Source: Vibrio rumoiensis (GTDB taxonomy: Bacteria > Pseudomonadota > Gammaproteobacteria > Enterobacterales > Vibrionaceae). Taken from it: 64,000 nucleotides of DNA. A program made the translations under genes and the position numbers. How positions within the stretch are numbered: the stretch's first letter is position 1; every line of letters begins with the position of its first letter. The notes below the pieces were generated by a model. The model was not told the origin of the DNA. It searched no databases and saw only the letters and a program-made list of their open reading frames with translations. Location: the NCBI RefSeq assembly GCF_002218045.2, contig NZ_AP018685.1, positions 2,046,001 to 2,110,000 on the forward strand, read 5' to 3'. This document shows, piece by piece, positions 17,010-24,383 of the stretch.

Positions 17010-17672
17010 CTATTTAACGTTTAAACCTTGCTGCCAAAAAGCCACTTCCATACGAGTTGCGGTTTTAAATACTTCAATCAAGTTTCGGCCACGCTGACTA
17101 TTAATATCGATTTCGGCTAATAGCTGATTAAAGTGCTCCGCTCCACTTGCCACACCAGACTGAAACTCTTCACCGCCGTATAAATTTATCCAGCTTGTAT
17201 AAGGATTGCCTTCCAAAACAGTATCGCCATCTTCTATCAACCTTTTTCCGATCACGGCATACCCAATCGAACAAGGCGCTAAAGCAGCATAAAGATCGAC
17301 GAGATCGCCAGTCATGCCAGCATCAAGTACATAACGGGTATAGGCAACGGTGCCAAAATCTTCTGGCTCATTTTCCAAATCACTTTCGGTTAACCCCCAC
17401 TGACCGCAATAAGTCACATGATGCGACAGTTCAGAATCAAGTAAACCTTGTACCGTAGGTAAAGCGCGGCGCATATCATCCAAAGTACGAGCTTTGTAAA
17501 TCGCCAACGCGTAAGCTCGTGCGTATTGTTTTAAGAATAAAAAATCTTGCTTTAAATAATGTAAAAAACAAGGTTGAGCCAGAGTACCTTTTGCTAATTG
17601 CTCAACAAAAGCATGTTCAGTGTATTGCTGCCAATCTTGCTGACAAGCGTTAATCAAATCTTGGTATTTCAT
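17010..17672 (-). CDS. tenA: Aminopyrimidine aminohydrolase / thiaminase II
   Basis: A 220-residue TenA-family helical enzyme. It recovers HMP by hydrolysing amino-HMP or formyl-derived breakdown products of thiamine. Visible family features are FLHYLKQDFLFLKQYARAYA, the conserved catalytic-region Cys in ALAPCSIGYAVIG, and INLYGGEEFQSGV. It is in a thiamine salvage operon, which supports the TenA_C type role. An ERIC-like element separates it from thiY upstream. Confidence 0.93.
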   Translation of the reverse strand: MKYQDLINACQQDWQQYTEHAFVEQLAKGTLAQPCFLHYLKQDFLFLKQYARAYALAIYKARTLDDMRRALPTVQGLLDSELSHHVTYCGQWGLTESDLENEPEDFGTVAYTRYVLDAGMTGDLVDLYAALAPCSIGYAVIGKRLIEDGDTVLEGNPYTSWINLYGGEEFQSGVASGAEHFNQLLAEIDINSQRGRNLIEVFKTATRMEVAFWQQGLNVK

Positions 17673-17698
17673 AATGTGGTTCTCTCAAATTGGTGATA

Positions 17699-17844
17699 TA
17701 TACCCGTCGAACTTGAAGCTGCAGCTTTGTTGACGGCGTTCATTCGCCCCCCTGTGTCTTTATAAAAGAAAGCCATAGGCAAGCTATGCTCATGGGGTCT
17801 CATTCACTTGTCGCCTCACTGCAACTCCAATTACTTTGGGTATA
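17699..17844. repeat. ERIC-like palindromic repeat inside the thi operon
   Basis: A 146-bp element bounded by TATACCC and GGGTATA. From its left end it reads as the reverse complement of the ERIC consensus (ACTTGAAGCTGCAGC, then TTGACGGCG, and later GCTCATGGGG and TCACTTGTCGCC). It separates thiY from tenA, which are otherwise co-directional, so it lies within the probable thi transcript and could act as a processing or attenuation hairpin. Confidence 0.8.
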
Positions 17845-17891
17845 GGATTAATCAAATCCATAGTTAAAACCTTATAACTAAATCTCTTAGC

Positions 17892-18839
17892 TTAAAGGCT
17901 AGGTACGTAATCTTTTGCTTTTGGTAGCGTCTCGATGATTTTTTTATCAAACATAAACTTGGCGTAATCGTCATAACGTTTGAGATCGACCGCTGATGGA
18001 CGCAGTGAAAATCGAGTTAAAGTATCTTTCCACGCACGATGATTAAGCTCGTTATCTAGCGTATCCGGTGCGTAGGCGACAAACTCTTTCCACGAGGTTT
18101 CTGGATGGTTAACGATATAAGTAGTGGCTTGTTGTAGTGCGGTATTGAAAGCTTGGATCATCTCTTTATCGTAGCTTTTCGCATTGGCAACAAACACCAA
18201 CTCATCATAGGCAGGCACTCCATGCTCTTCAGGGTAGAAAGATTTCGCTTTATAACCTTCTAGCGCTAATTGGTTGGTTTCAAAGTTACGTAGACCGCCC
18301 CAAATCGCATCCACCTTGCCAGAAGCTAATGAAGACGATAGCGCCCAACCAACGTTGATCATTTGCACATCAGAAAGCTCAACGCCCTCTTGCGCTAACA
18401 TAGTGCCCACCGTTGCTCCTTCATTACCGGAAATCGCAATACCAATTTTTTTACCTTTAAGATCTGCAAGATTTTCATTCTTTCCGTTATCCAGCACCAT
18501 CAAGGTATTAAGCGGTGTGGCGACAAGAGTTGCCGAGCGAATTAAAGGCAAACCAGCTGCCACATCAATGGTTAAACTAGGTTGGTATGAAATCGCCATA
18601 TCAACCTTGCCTGCTGCAACCAACTTGGCCGGAGTACTAGGGTCAGCTGGCTCTTGAATATTGACTGTTAAACCTTGTTGCTTGAAGTAGCCCCGCTCTT
18701 TAGCAATCACAATTGGGCCATGATTTGGATTGACGAACCAATCCAGCATTAAGGTCATTTCTTTGTCTGCGGCAAGCGCGTTAGTCGAAATAAGCGAGGT
18801 AACTAAAGTGACAGCACTGAGCAATTTGTTTATTTTCAC
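17892..18839 (-). CDS. thiY: ABC transporter substrate-binding protein for a thiamine pyrimidine precursor
   Basis: A 315-residue periplasmic protein with a Sec signal peptide (about residues 1-23, ending TNALA) and an NMT1/THI5-like binding domain. The motif LDWFVNPNHGPIVIAK is typical of ThiY-like proteins that bind HMP or formylaminopyrimidine. Its partners thiX (permease) and thiZ (ATPase) are directly upstream under a TPP riboswitch, which supports the substrate class. The exact ligand cannot be fixed from sequence. Confidence 0.9.
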   Translation of the reverse strand: MKINKLLSAVTLVTSLISTNALAADKEMTLMLDWFVNPNHGPIVIAKERGYFKQQGLTVNIQEPADPSTPAKLVAAGKVDMAISYQPSLTIDVAAGLPLIRSATLVATPLNTLMVLDNGKNENLADLKGKKIGIAISGNEGATVGTMLAQEGVELSDVQMINVGWALSSSLASGKVDAIWGGLRNFETNQLALEGYKAKSFYPEEHGVPAYDELVFVANAKSYDKEMIQAFNTALQQATTYIVNHPETSWKEFVAYAPDTLDNELNHRAWKDTLTRFSLRPSAVDLKRYDDYAKFMFDKKIIETLPKAKDYVPSL

Positions 18840-18906
18840 GAATCATTCCTTATTAAATTGTCCTGTTGGTTTACGACTTACTAGGCTCTGTTGAGCTTTC
18901 GATTCT

Positions 18907-18982
18907 TGGAGAGCGTTATTTGCTTTCCCAAGGGCTTAATCATTTGGTTTCTCAAGGGGCTAATTATTTGCTCTCCCAAGGG
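18907..18982. repeat. Degenerate 24-bp tandem repeat at the thiX 3' end
   Basis: Two adjacent 24-base units (18923-18946 and 18947-18970) are flanked by partial copies at 18907-18922 and 18971-18982; the core is CYCAAGGG followed by an AT-rich part ending ATTTG. On the minus strand the first copy covers the last codons and stop of thiX, and the others follow it, so the array looks like a duplicated gene end. Confidence 0.75.
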
Positions 18983-19764
18983 ATAGCGGCTTTCAATAAT
19001 TTATCGGTGATGAAATACAAGGCGATCGATAGCATTGCCAAAATAAATAACGCGGCAAACATTTCATCGATAATCATCCGGGCGTTAGCTTGTAACATTA
19101 GATAGCCCAAGCCTTCACTTGATCCGACCCACTCCCCCACGACGGCTCCAATTGGTGCGATCACTACCGCGACACGAATCCCTGAAGCTAAGGTTGGTAA
19201 GGCTGCCGGTAGTTGAATATGACGTAACAACTGCCACTTAGAAGCGCCCATGGTTTTGGCGAGATCAAGGTAACCCGTTGGGGTATTACGCAGGCCGTCA
19301 TAACAACAAGTCGTCACCGGGAAGAATATAATGATGGCCGCCATCACCACTTTCGATGCAATGCCATAACCGAGCCAAAGCATCAAAACTGGCGCGATAG
19401 CAAATACTGGGATCGCCTGGCTGGCAATAAGAATCGGCAATAGCCAGCGCTTGAGCGGTTCAAACATCAACATTTGTAAGGCGAACAGCAAACCCATCGA
19501 TAAACCAAGCGCAAGACCTAGCAAAATTTCCTGCGCGGTTACCCAAGTGTGTTTAAGCAACACATCATATCGAGTGAGTAATTTATCCAGTACATCGACT
19601 GGCGCAGGTAAAATAAAGCTTGGCATATCAAACATCACTACAACCAACTGCCATAAGCCGAGAATCACCACAACCGTAACTAGCAAACGTAGCGCAGGAT
19701 GCGTCACACGCTCTTTTTGACTCACTCGGCGAGAAAGCGATTGGTATTGAGTCATCTCACTCAT
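18964..19764 (-). CDS. thiX: ABC transporter permease for a thiamine pyrimidine precursor
   Basis: A 266-residue inner-membrane permease of the BPD family (six predicted helices) with the ATPase-contact loop DLAKTMGASKWQLLRHIQL. The open frame runs 42 codons further upstream inside thiZ; the ATG at 19764 is chosen because it yields a normal N-terminus (MSEMTQYQSLS) and an 8-base ATGAGTGA overlap with the thiZ stop. With ThiZ and ThiY it forms an uptake system for HMP-type precursors. Confidence 0.92.
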   Translation of the reverse strand: MSEMTQYQSLSRRVSQKERVTHPALRLLVTVVVILGLWQLVVVMFDMPSFILPAPVDVLDKLLTRYDVLLKHTWVTAQEILLGLALGLSMGLLFALQMLMFEPLKRWLLPILIASQAIPVFAIAPVLMLWLGYGIASKVVMAAIIIFFPVTTCCYDGLRNTPTGYLDLAKTMGASKWQLLRHIQLPAALPTLASGIRVAVVIAPIGAVVGEWVGSSEGLGYLMLQANARMIIDEMFAALFILAMLSIALYFITDKLLKAAIPWESK

Positions 19765-20545
19765 AATCTTTCTCCAATTGCTGCAAAATGGCTTGCTGTA
19801 ACGCGGCGCATTCGCCATCCAATACTCGGGGAATCGGCGATTCAGGTACCGCAAGAGATTGCGCTTTGGCTGGTGTTCCTTGCAGTACATACAATTGATT
19901 GGCTAGCCGGACGGCTTCTTGTGGATCATGGGTGATCAAAACTACGGTTTTCTCTTTCAATAACTCGGCTGACAAAGTCTGTAATTTATGACGCGTCACG
20001 GCATCTAACGCAGAGAACGGCTCATCCATCAATACCACTGGCTTGTCTTGCATTAAGGTGCGAGCAAGCGCCACACGTTGTTTCATTCCACCAGAAAGTT
20101 GATCCGGCTTGGCATGGCAATAATCCACCAGCCCGACTTGCTGCAATAATTTCAGTGCACGTTGCTGCTCTTGTGGAGAATCTCTTGGAGAATGGTTAAA
20201 ACGCGAACTTAAACAAACGTTATCCAACACATTGAGCCACGGCAGCAGTAGATCTTGCTGAGCCATATAAGCGATATGTTCAGTTAAAAGTAAATTGTCG
20301 GTAGTCGTCAGATCGCCCTGACACTCCACTTTGTCAGCCAATAAGCCCGCTAAGTAGCGAAGAATCGTGGTTTTTCCACAACCACTTCGACCTAGTAACA
20401 CCGTCCATTGTCCAGCTGGGATCTGCATATTGATGCCTGAAAGCGTCGGAGTTTGGCTACCCTTATATTGCAAACAAGCGTTGGTAATTTGAATGCCGAT
20501 GGTTTTAGCTGGCATTGCTCTAGGAGACGTAGATTTAATAGACAT
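19757..20545 (-). CDS. thiZ: ABC transporter ATP-binding protein for a thiamine pyrimidine precursor
   Basis: A 262-residue ABC ATPase: Walker A GRSGCGKTT near residue 54, signature LSGGMKQRVALA near 147, Walker B PVVLMDEPFSALD near 168, and the switch His in VLITHDP. It powers the ThiX permease. The ATG at 20545 lies inside the 3' end of a 53-codon ORF (11-base overlap) and has only a weak ribosome site (AGGCG), so translation may depend on coupling to that ORF. Confidence 0.93.
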   Translation of the reverse strand: MSIKSTSPRAMPAKTIGIQITNACLQYKGSQTPTLSGINMQIPAGQWTVLLGRSGCGKTTILRYLAGLLADKVECQGDLTTTDNLLLTEHIAYMAQQDLLLPWLNVLDNVCLSSRFNHSPRDSPQEQQRALKLLQQVGLVDYCHAKPDQLSGGMKQRVALARTLMQDKPVVLMDEPFSALDAVTRHKLQTLSAELLKEKTVVLITHDPQEAVRLANQLYVLQGTPAKAQSLAVPESPIPRVLDGECAALQQAILQQLEKDYE

Positions 20546-20696
20546 AGCTAACGCCTAGCTTTATCACGATGGTATTAAGTGGGATGACCGATAAGTGATT
20601 TAAATCAACGTAGTGAGAACCCAAGATCACAGGCGTACTAGGTTCTTTTAATGAAGATATTTTTTGAGGATTACGCTGTATTGAAAAATTCGCCAT
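20535..20696 (-). CDS. Unrecognised 53-residue protein, riboswitch-controlled first ORF of the thi operon
   Basis: I do not recognise this product. It begins MANFSIQRNPQKISSLKEP and ends in a more hydrophobic half (VIPLNTIVIKLGVSYVY). Three features support it as a real gene. It has AGGAG five bases before the ATG at 20696. It ends with an 11-base overlap with the thiZ start. The leader between the TPP aptamer and the ORF contains CCACTC (minus strand, 20796-20791), which can pair with GAGTGG of its ribosome site (20704-20699). It may be a functional small protein or a translated leader that couples thiZ translation to thiamine level. A longer reading from 20741 lacks a ribosome site. Confidence 0.6.
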   Translation of the reverse strand: MANFSIQRNPQKISSLKEPSTPVILGSHYVDLNHLSVIPLNTIVIKLGVSYVY

Positions 20697-20805
20697 TACC
20701 ACTCCTATTACCGACGTATAGGAACTGGCTTTGGCCGTCATTTGGAAGGATCGAAGATCAGATTCGCAAAGGTTGCCGGGCTGATTCGGCGAGTGGCAAA
20801 GCGTG

Positions 20806-20888
20806 ATAGTTCCCTACGTCAGTGCTAACTGAATCAGGTTCTACGGGTCTCGAATTTCGATCTCAGCCATTACTGGCCCCCCGACTAT
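20806..20888 (-). promoter_or_regulatory. TPP riboswitch (THI element)
   Basis: Read on the minus strand, the conserved blocks come in order: GGGGGGCC, GGCTGAGAT, ACCCGTAGAACCTGAT, CAGTTAGCACTGACGTAGGGAA. These are the hallmark of the thiamine-pyrophosphate aptamer. P1 is formed by ATAGT and ACTAT at the two ends (20884-20888 with 20806-20810). A possible -10 box TATGAT lies upstream at 20903-20898. Downstream an anti-Shine-Dalgarno CCACTC suggests control of translation, not a terminator switch; no T-tract hairpin is seen before the first ORF. Confidence 0.95.
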
Positions 20889-21079
20889 TACGCGCAAATC
20901 ATAACAGGACATTTACATCAGTAATATGCTTTTTTGATAATAACTCCTATTTAGAATTCATTTATGAGAACTAGGTATTCCGTTTGCTATCACTTTTGGT
21001 CAAGCGAGTGCTATGCCTGAATGATGGATAAAAAAATAATGTTTCTAGTGACTTACCCCTAAAGAGCAATGGTGATTAT

Positions 21080-21925
21080 TTAAAATGGCCAGCAGAACTC
21101 AATAACTGTCCCACCTTTCTCGCTAATATAGCAGCGAGTATTGCCATTGTGTGCCGTAGCAATCGCTGAGACAACAGCCAAGCCTAATCCGCTGCCCCTT
21201 TTAGGATTATCCGTAGCACCGCGAAACGCAGTGAAAATATGCGGAATGAACTCTGGTGAAATTCCCGGACCTGAATCTTCCACACTTAAATAACAAAAAC
21301 CATCTTTAAGCTGGGTCGAGATGGTTATTGCCCCCGGAAGCGCATATTTACTCGCATTTTCCAATATAGCCAACAAAGCTTGTCTTATTCTGGTAGGGTC
21401 ACAAAAGACCGGTTGTGTGGTTACATTAAGCTCTACATGTTGGCCGGCTTCATCAAGCATGTTTACTGATAAATCCGTAAGTAATTTTATTTCTGTCGCT
21501 AAGTTGGTTTCTTTCCTATTTATTTTTAATTCATCACTATTCATTAAGCTAATAACACGAAGATCTTCTATTAATCGAGATAACCCTTCAATTTGTACTA
21601 ATAGTTTAGTGAACTGGGTTTTATCTGGCGTAAATACACCTTCAGCTAACCCTTGTAATCGGCCCCGCAAAATTGTCACTGGGGTTCTAAGTTCATGGGC
21701 GATCGCTGCATTCCAAAATGCGTGTTCTTCTGTCATTCGTTGAAGTTTATCCGCTAACAGGTTGAAATCGTCTACCAATAAAGCAGCTTCACCTAATGAA
21801 CGGTCACCAACGTTAGCGCGAAAATGTAGGTCACCTTCAGCAAGTTTCCGCATTCCCTCAGCAACAGCACTTAGTGGTTCCAAAATGCGTTGAGATAACT
21901 TAGTAGCAAGATTGACGGCTAGCAG
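21080..21925 (-). pseudogene. Sensor histidine kinase (AdeS/BaeS-like), 3' fragment split by IS
   Basis: The C-terminal 281 residues of an interrupted kinase: end of transmembrane helix 2 (LLAVNLATK), HAMP (RILEPLSAVAEGM), dimerisation domain with phosphorylated His in AAIAHELRTPV, and an ATPase domain with N box LAILENASKYA, G1 VEDSGPGIS and G2 GSGLGLAVV. All catalytic boxes are intact. An IS inserted in helix 2 separates it from the 5' part at 23311-23508. Removing the IS and one 7-base repeat joins the two parts in frame to 347 residues. The fragment is also open to a GTG at 22012 inside the IS, giving a possible 310-residue chimera that could be expressed. Confidence 0.88.
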
Positions 21926-22013
21926 AATAATGTAATGGACCCACCCTTTTATACGGCTTCGCAATGAGCCATGATGAAAGTGACAAACTACATCAAATAA
22001 GGGCAGGTCCACA

Positions 22014-23036
22014 ATGAAGATTACAACAGCTGGCTTAGATATAGCAAAAAATAAGTTTCATTTTTATGGTGTTAATCAAGTTGGGAAGAAAGTTAAAAAA
22101 CGAGTGCTAACTCGTTCTGAAGTCCTTCCTTTCTTTAGTACATTGGAGCCAACTCTTGTTGTCATTGAGTCTTGTGGTAGTGCTAATCATTGGGGACGAA
22201 AGCTCATAGAGCTTGGCCATGAGGTAAAATTGATAGCACCACAATATGTTGTTCCTTATAGACGAAAAAATAAGAACGATTTTAATGATGCTGAAGCGAT
22301 AGCAGAGGCCGCTCAACGAAGTAACATGACTTTTGTACCGATTAAGTCAATCGAGCAACAAGATATACAAATGTTATTGCGCATTAGAGATAGGCATGTT
22401 CAAAATCGAGTTCAGCTCGGTAATCAAATCCGAGGTTTACTTGCCGAATATGGCTTAATTATTCCATCTTTGGGAAAAGCCGCGTTAAGAAAAGCATTAC
22501 CCGAGTTTCTAGAAGATGCTGAAAATGAATTAACAGCTTCCAGTCGAGTCTTATTTTCAGAGTTGTATGAAGAATTACTTCAACTTGATGAAGTGATTAA
22601 AGCCTATGATAAAAAAGTAGAAGGCGTTTCAAAGTTAAATGAAACATGCAGTCGAGCTCAAACGGTTGTGGGTATTGGGCCAATCACCGCTGCAGCTCTT
22701 TATGGTGCAATAGGTGATGGGCATAATTTTGCTAATGGCCGTCATTTTTCTGCATGGTGTGGTTTAGTTCCAAAGCAGAACTCGACCGGAGGAAAGAGTG
22801 TTTTGTTAGGAATAACAAAACGTGGCAATCCTTACTTGCGAACTTTGCTTAATCACGGAGCCAGAACCGTTTTAAAAAACTGTGAAGGAAAAAACGATAG
22901 ATTGAGCCTGTGGGCTCAAAAGCTCAAGAAAGAAAAACACTATAATCAGGCGTGTATTGCGGTAGCCAATAAATTGGCCAGAATAGTCTGGGCTGTCATC
23001 AGTAAAGATGAAGACTACCAAGCAAATTACATTTAA
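22014..23036 (+). CDS. IS110/IS1111-family transposase (DEDD type)
   Basis: A 340-residue recombinase. The N-terminal RuvC-like domain shows the DEDD set: D9 (GLDIAK), E52 (VVIESCG), D89 and D92 (KNDFNDAEA). The C-terminal Tnp domain includes GIGPITAAALYGAIG, AWCGLVPKQN and the conserved Ser near residue 257 in NSTGGK, followed by KRGNPYLRTLLNHGAR. The gene appears intact with no frameshift. In this family the enzyme works with an element-encoded RNA that pairs with donor and target DNA. It is oriented opposite to the kinase gene. Confidence 0.95.
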   Translation: MKITTAGLDIAKNKFHFYGVNQVGKKVKKRVLTRSEVLPFFSTLEPTLVVIESCGSANHWGRKLIELGHEVKLIAPQYVVPYRRKNKNDFNDAEAIAEAAQRSNMTFVPIKSIEQQDIQMLLRIRDRHVQNRVQLGNQIRGLLAEYGLIIPSLGKAALRKALPEFLEDAENELTASSRVLFSELYEELLQLDEVIKAYDKKVEGVSKLNETCSRAQTVVGIGPITAAALYGAIGDGHNFANGRHFSAWCGLVPKQNSTGGKSVLLGITKRGNPYLRTLLNHGARTVLKNCEGKNDRLSLWAQKLKKEKHYNQACIAVANKLARIVWAVISKDEDYQANYI

Positions 23037-23303
23037 GTAGTAAAAACACAGCTATAAAAATACAGAGTTACAACACTCACCATCAGTTGCGAAATGAATT
23101 TGAACGGATAATAGACAGTTAAACTGTGCTACTTAAAAACTACTCCTGTCATTGGCTCAAAGAAGCCGTCGGAATGATAAAGTTAAGTAGAAGCAGATTG
23201 CATCCAGGCTATGGGATTAATGCCCAATGAATAAGCCGAATATATGAAGGCAATAACTATTTTATTAACTGCTCAAAATCACTTGCAAACTGGGTGGGTC
23301 CAT
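23037..23303 (+). ncRNA. Predicted bridge RNA / seekRNA of the IS1111-type element
   Basis: The 267 bases after the transposase carry no ORF but fold well. ACAGTTAAACTGT (23115-23127) is self-complementary. CTACTTAA (23129-23136) pairs with TTAAGTAG (23183-23190), enclosing TCATT-GGCT/AGCC-AATGA with an internal loop GTCGG. A second stem-loop GGCT/AGCC (23207-23210 with 23234-23237) holds GGG/CCC and an asymmetric internal loop. Stem-loops with large internal loops at this position are expected for the guide RNA of IS1111 elements. The RNA ends and guide bases are not determined. Confidence 0.5.
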
Positions 23304-23310
23304 ATATGAC

Positions 23311-23508
23311 AATAATGCAGGTTAGTGCGAGCCAAATCCATTCTGGCCAAGAAGGCGCGAGAGCGTCCTCACTCGGTATATAATTGGGCCAATATTTATC
23401 CCAAAGATAATAAAAAATAAACGAGCCTATCGTCGCAAGTAATGCGGATCCGATTGCGATTTTTATCATTGAGAACGCAATCTGACGGCTCAAACCACTT
23501 AGTTTCAT
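23311..23508 (-). pseudogene. Sensor histidine kinase, 5' fragment split by IS
   Basis: The first 66 codons of the interrupted kinase: N-terminal MKLSGLSRQI, transmembrane helix 1 (IGSALLATIGSFIFYYLW), a short periplasmic loop, and the start of helix 2 (WPEWIWLALTCII). The frame continues into the IS to a stop at 23257, adding 17 IS-encoded residues. Its ATG overlaps the regulator stop as ATGA, showing the two genes form an operon. On its own it lacks all catalytic domains. Confidence 0.88.
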
Positions 23509-24281
23509 TGGTCAACCTTAAAACGGTAACCAACACCACGAACACCAGCCGGAATCCCTTGAATTCCATAGGCTTCAAGTTTTTTGCGGATCTTGCTGAT
23601 GTGGCTGTCAACTGTGCGTTCCAGAGCATCGCCTTCAGGTAAGCAAGAGTCCAATAATTCTCCTCGACTAAACACTCGCTTGGGTGAACGAATGAAGTGA
23701 GTTAACAACTTAAACTCAGTTAAAGTTAGCAGCAGGGTATGACGTTCTCCGTCCACATTAACAGCGATTTCGTGACTCTCTAAATCGACTTCAAACGGTT
23801 CGGCTCGCAGTCTATTTTTCTTGTGAGGTTGATTAACTTCTAATGTGCGTCTTAGAACGGCTTGAACTCTCGCAACGACTTCTGCTGGATTAAACGGCTT
23901 AACGACGTAATCATCAGCCCCAATTCTGAGTGCCATCAATTTATCTAAATCTTGGTCCATGGCAGTAAGCATGATGACGGGAGTATTACTTTTCTGACGA
24001 AGTTCCGACAACACTTTCCATCCATCCATTTTAGGCATCTGGATATCAAGCAATATAAGATCTGGATTCATGGATGAATGAAGTTCGAGTGCCCTGTGAC
24101 CATCTGAAGCGTGAATCGTACGCATATTACTGCGCGTTAGGTAAGCGGAGAGTATATCGACAATTTCAAATTCATCCTCAGCGATCAGAATTAACGCCTG
24201 ACGATAAGACCCGGTTCCTGCATCTGGACCAGAATCTGCAGCAAATTTCTGCCCTTCAACGTACAAATTGTTCATCTCCAT
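23505..24281 (-). CDS. OmpR/PhoB-family response regulator, AdeR/BaeR-like
   Basis: A 258-residue two-component regulator. Receiver domain: acidic pocket ILIAEDEFE, phosphorylated Asp in DLILLDIQMPKMDG, and switch Lys in YVVKPFNP. C-terminal winged-helix DNA-binding domain: LTLTEFKLLTHF and ALERTVDSHISKIRKKL. The text around GADDYVVKPFNPAEVVARV closely resembles A. baumannii AdeR. The GTG at 24314 opens the frame, but the ATG at 24281 has GGAG five bases upstream and is preferred. It is divergent from the efflux operon, which it probably activates, and is coupled to the broken kinase. Confidence 0.9.
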   Translation of the reverse strand: MEMNNLYVEGQKFAADSGPDAGTGSYRQALILIAEDEFEIVDILSAYLTRSNMRTIHASDGHRALELHSSMNPDLILLDIQMPKMDGWKVLSELRQKSNTPVIMLTAMDQDLDKLMALRIGADDYVVKPFNPAEVVARVQAVLRRTLEVNQPHKKNRLRAEPFEVDLESHEIAVNVDGERHTLLLTLTEFKLLTHFIRSPKRVFSRGELLDSCLPEGDALERTVDSHISKIRKKLEAYGIQGIPAGVRGVGYRFKVDQ

Positions 24282-24330
24282 CAAATCTCCACATTCACTC
24301 AGCGGGATCTCCACACACAGGTATTAGACT

Positions 24331-24359
24331 CTACAGCTACCTACAGCGGATAGTCCGCT
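24331..24359. promoter_or_regulatory. Direct repeat and palindrome in the regulator/efflux divergent region
   Basis: CTACAGC occurs at 24331-24337 and 24341-24347, exactly one helical turn apart, as expected for an OmpR-family dimer site. Immediately after, AGCGGA-TAG-TCCGCT (24345-24359) forms a palindrome. AdeR is known to bind direct repeats in the adeR-adeA intergenic region of Acinetobacter; the match here is by layout, not by sequence. Confidence 0.45.
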
Positions 24360-24383
24360 TTAATTTGTTCAGAGGATACCTCA

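Larger units (their letters stand above)
21933..23310 (+). mobile_element. IS110-family (IS1111-type) insertion sequence in the sensor kinase gene
   Basis: The element holds one transposase gene. It has a 12-bp perfect inverted repeat near its ends (ATGGACCCACCC at 21935-21946, GGGTGGGTCCAT at 23292-23303) and lies between two copies of AATAATG (21926-21932 and 23311-23317). Subterminal inverted repeats and a long non-coding stretch after the transposase are IS1111 features. The exact ends are uncertain by a few bases, because family members recombine at short cores and need not make a true target duplication. Confidence 0.88.

Noticed and set aside
18866..19105. 79-codon plus-strand ORF with repeated LSQG units
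   Set aside because: The repeats are the 24-bp tandem at the thiX end; the rest is antisense to thiX.
20697..20741. Longer start (MTAKASSY) for the small thi ORF
   Set aside because: No ribosome site before it, while the ATG at 20696 has AGGAG at good spacing.
21321..21743. 140-codon plus-strand ORF inside the kinase fragment
   Set aside because: Antisense shadow of the HisKA/ATPase region, with Ser/Ile-rich sequence and no family.
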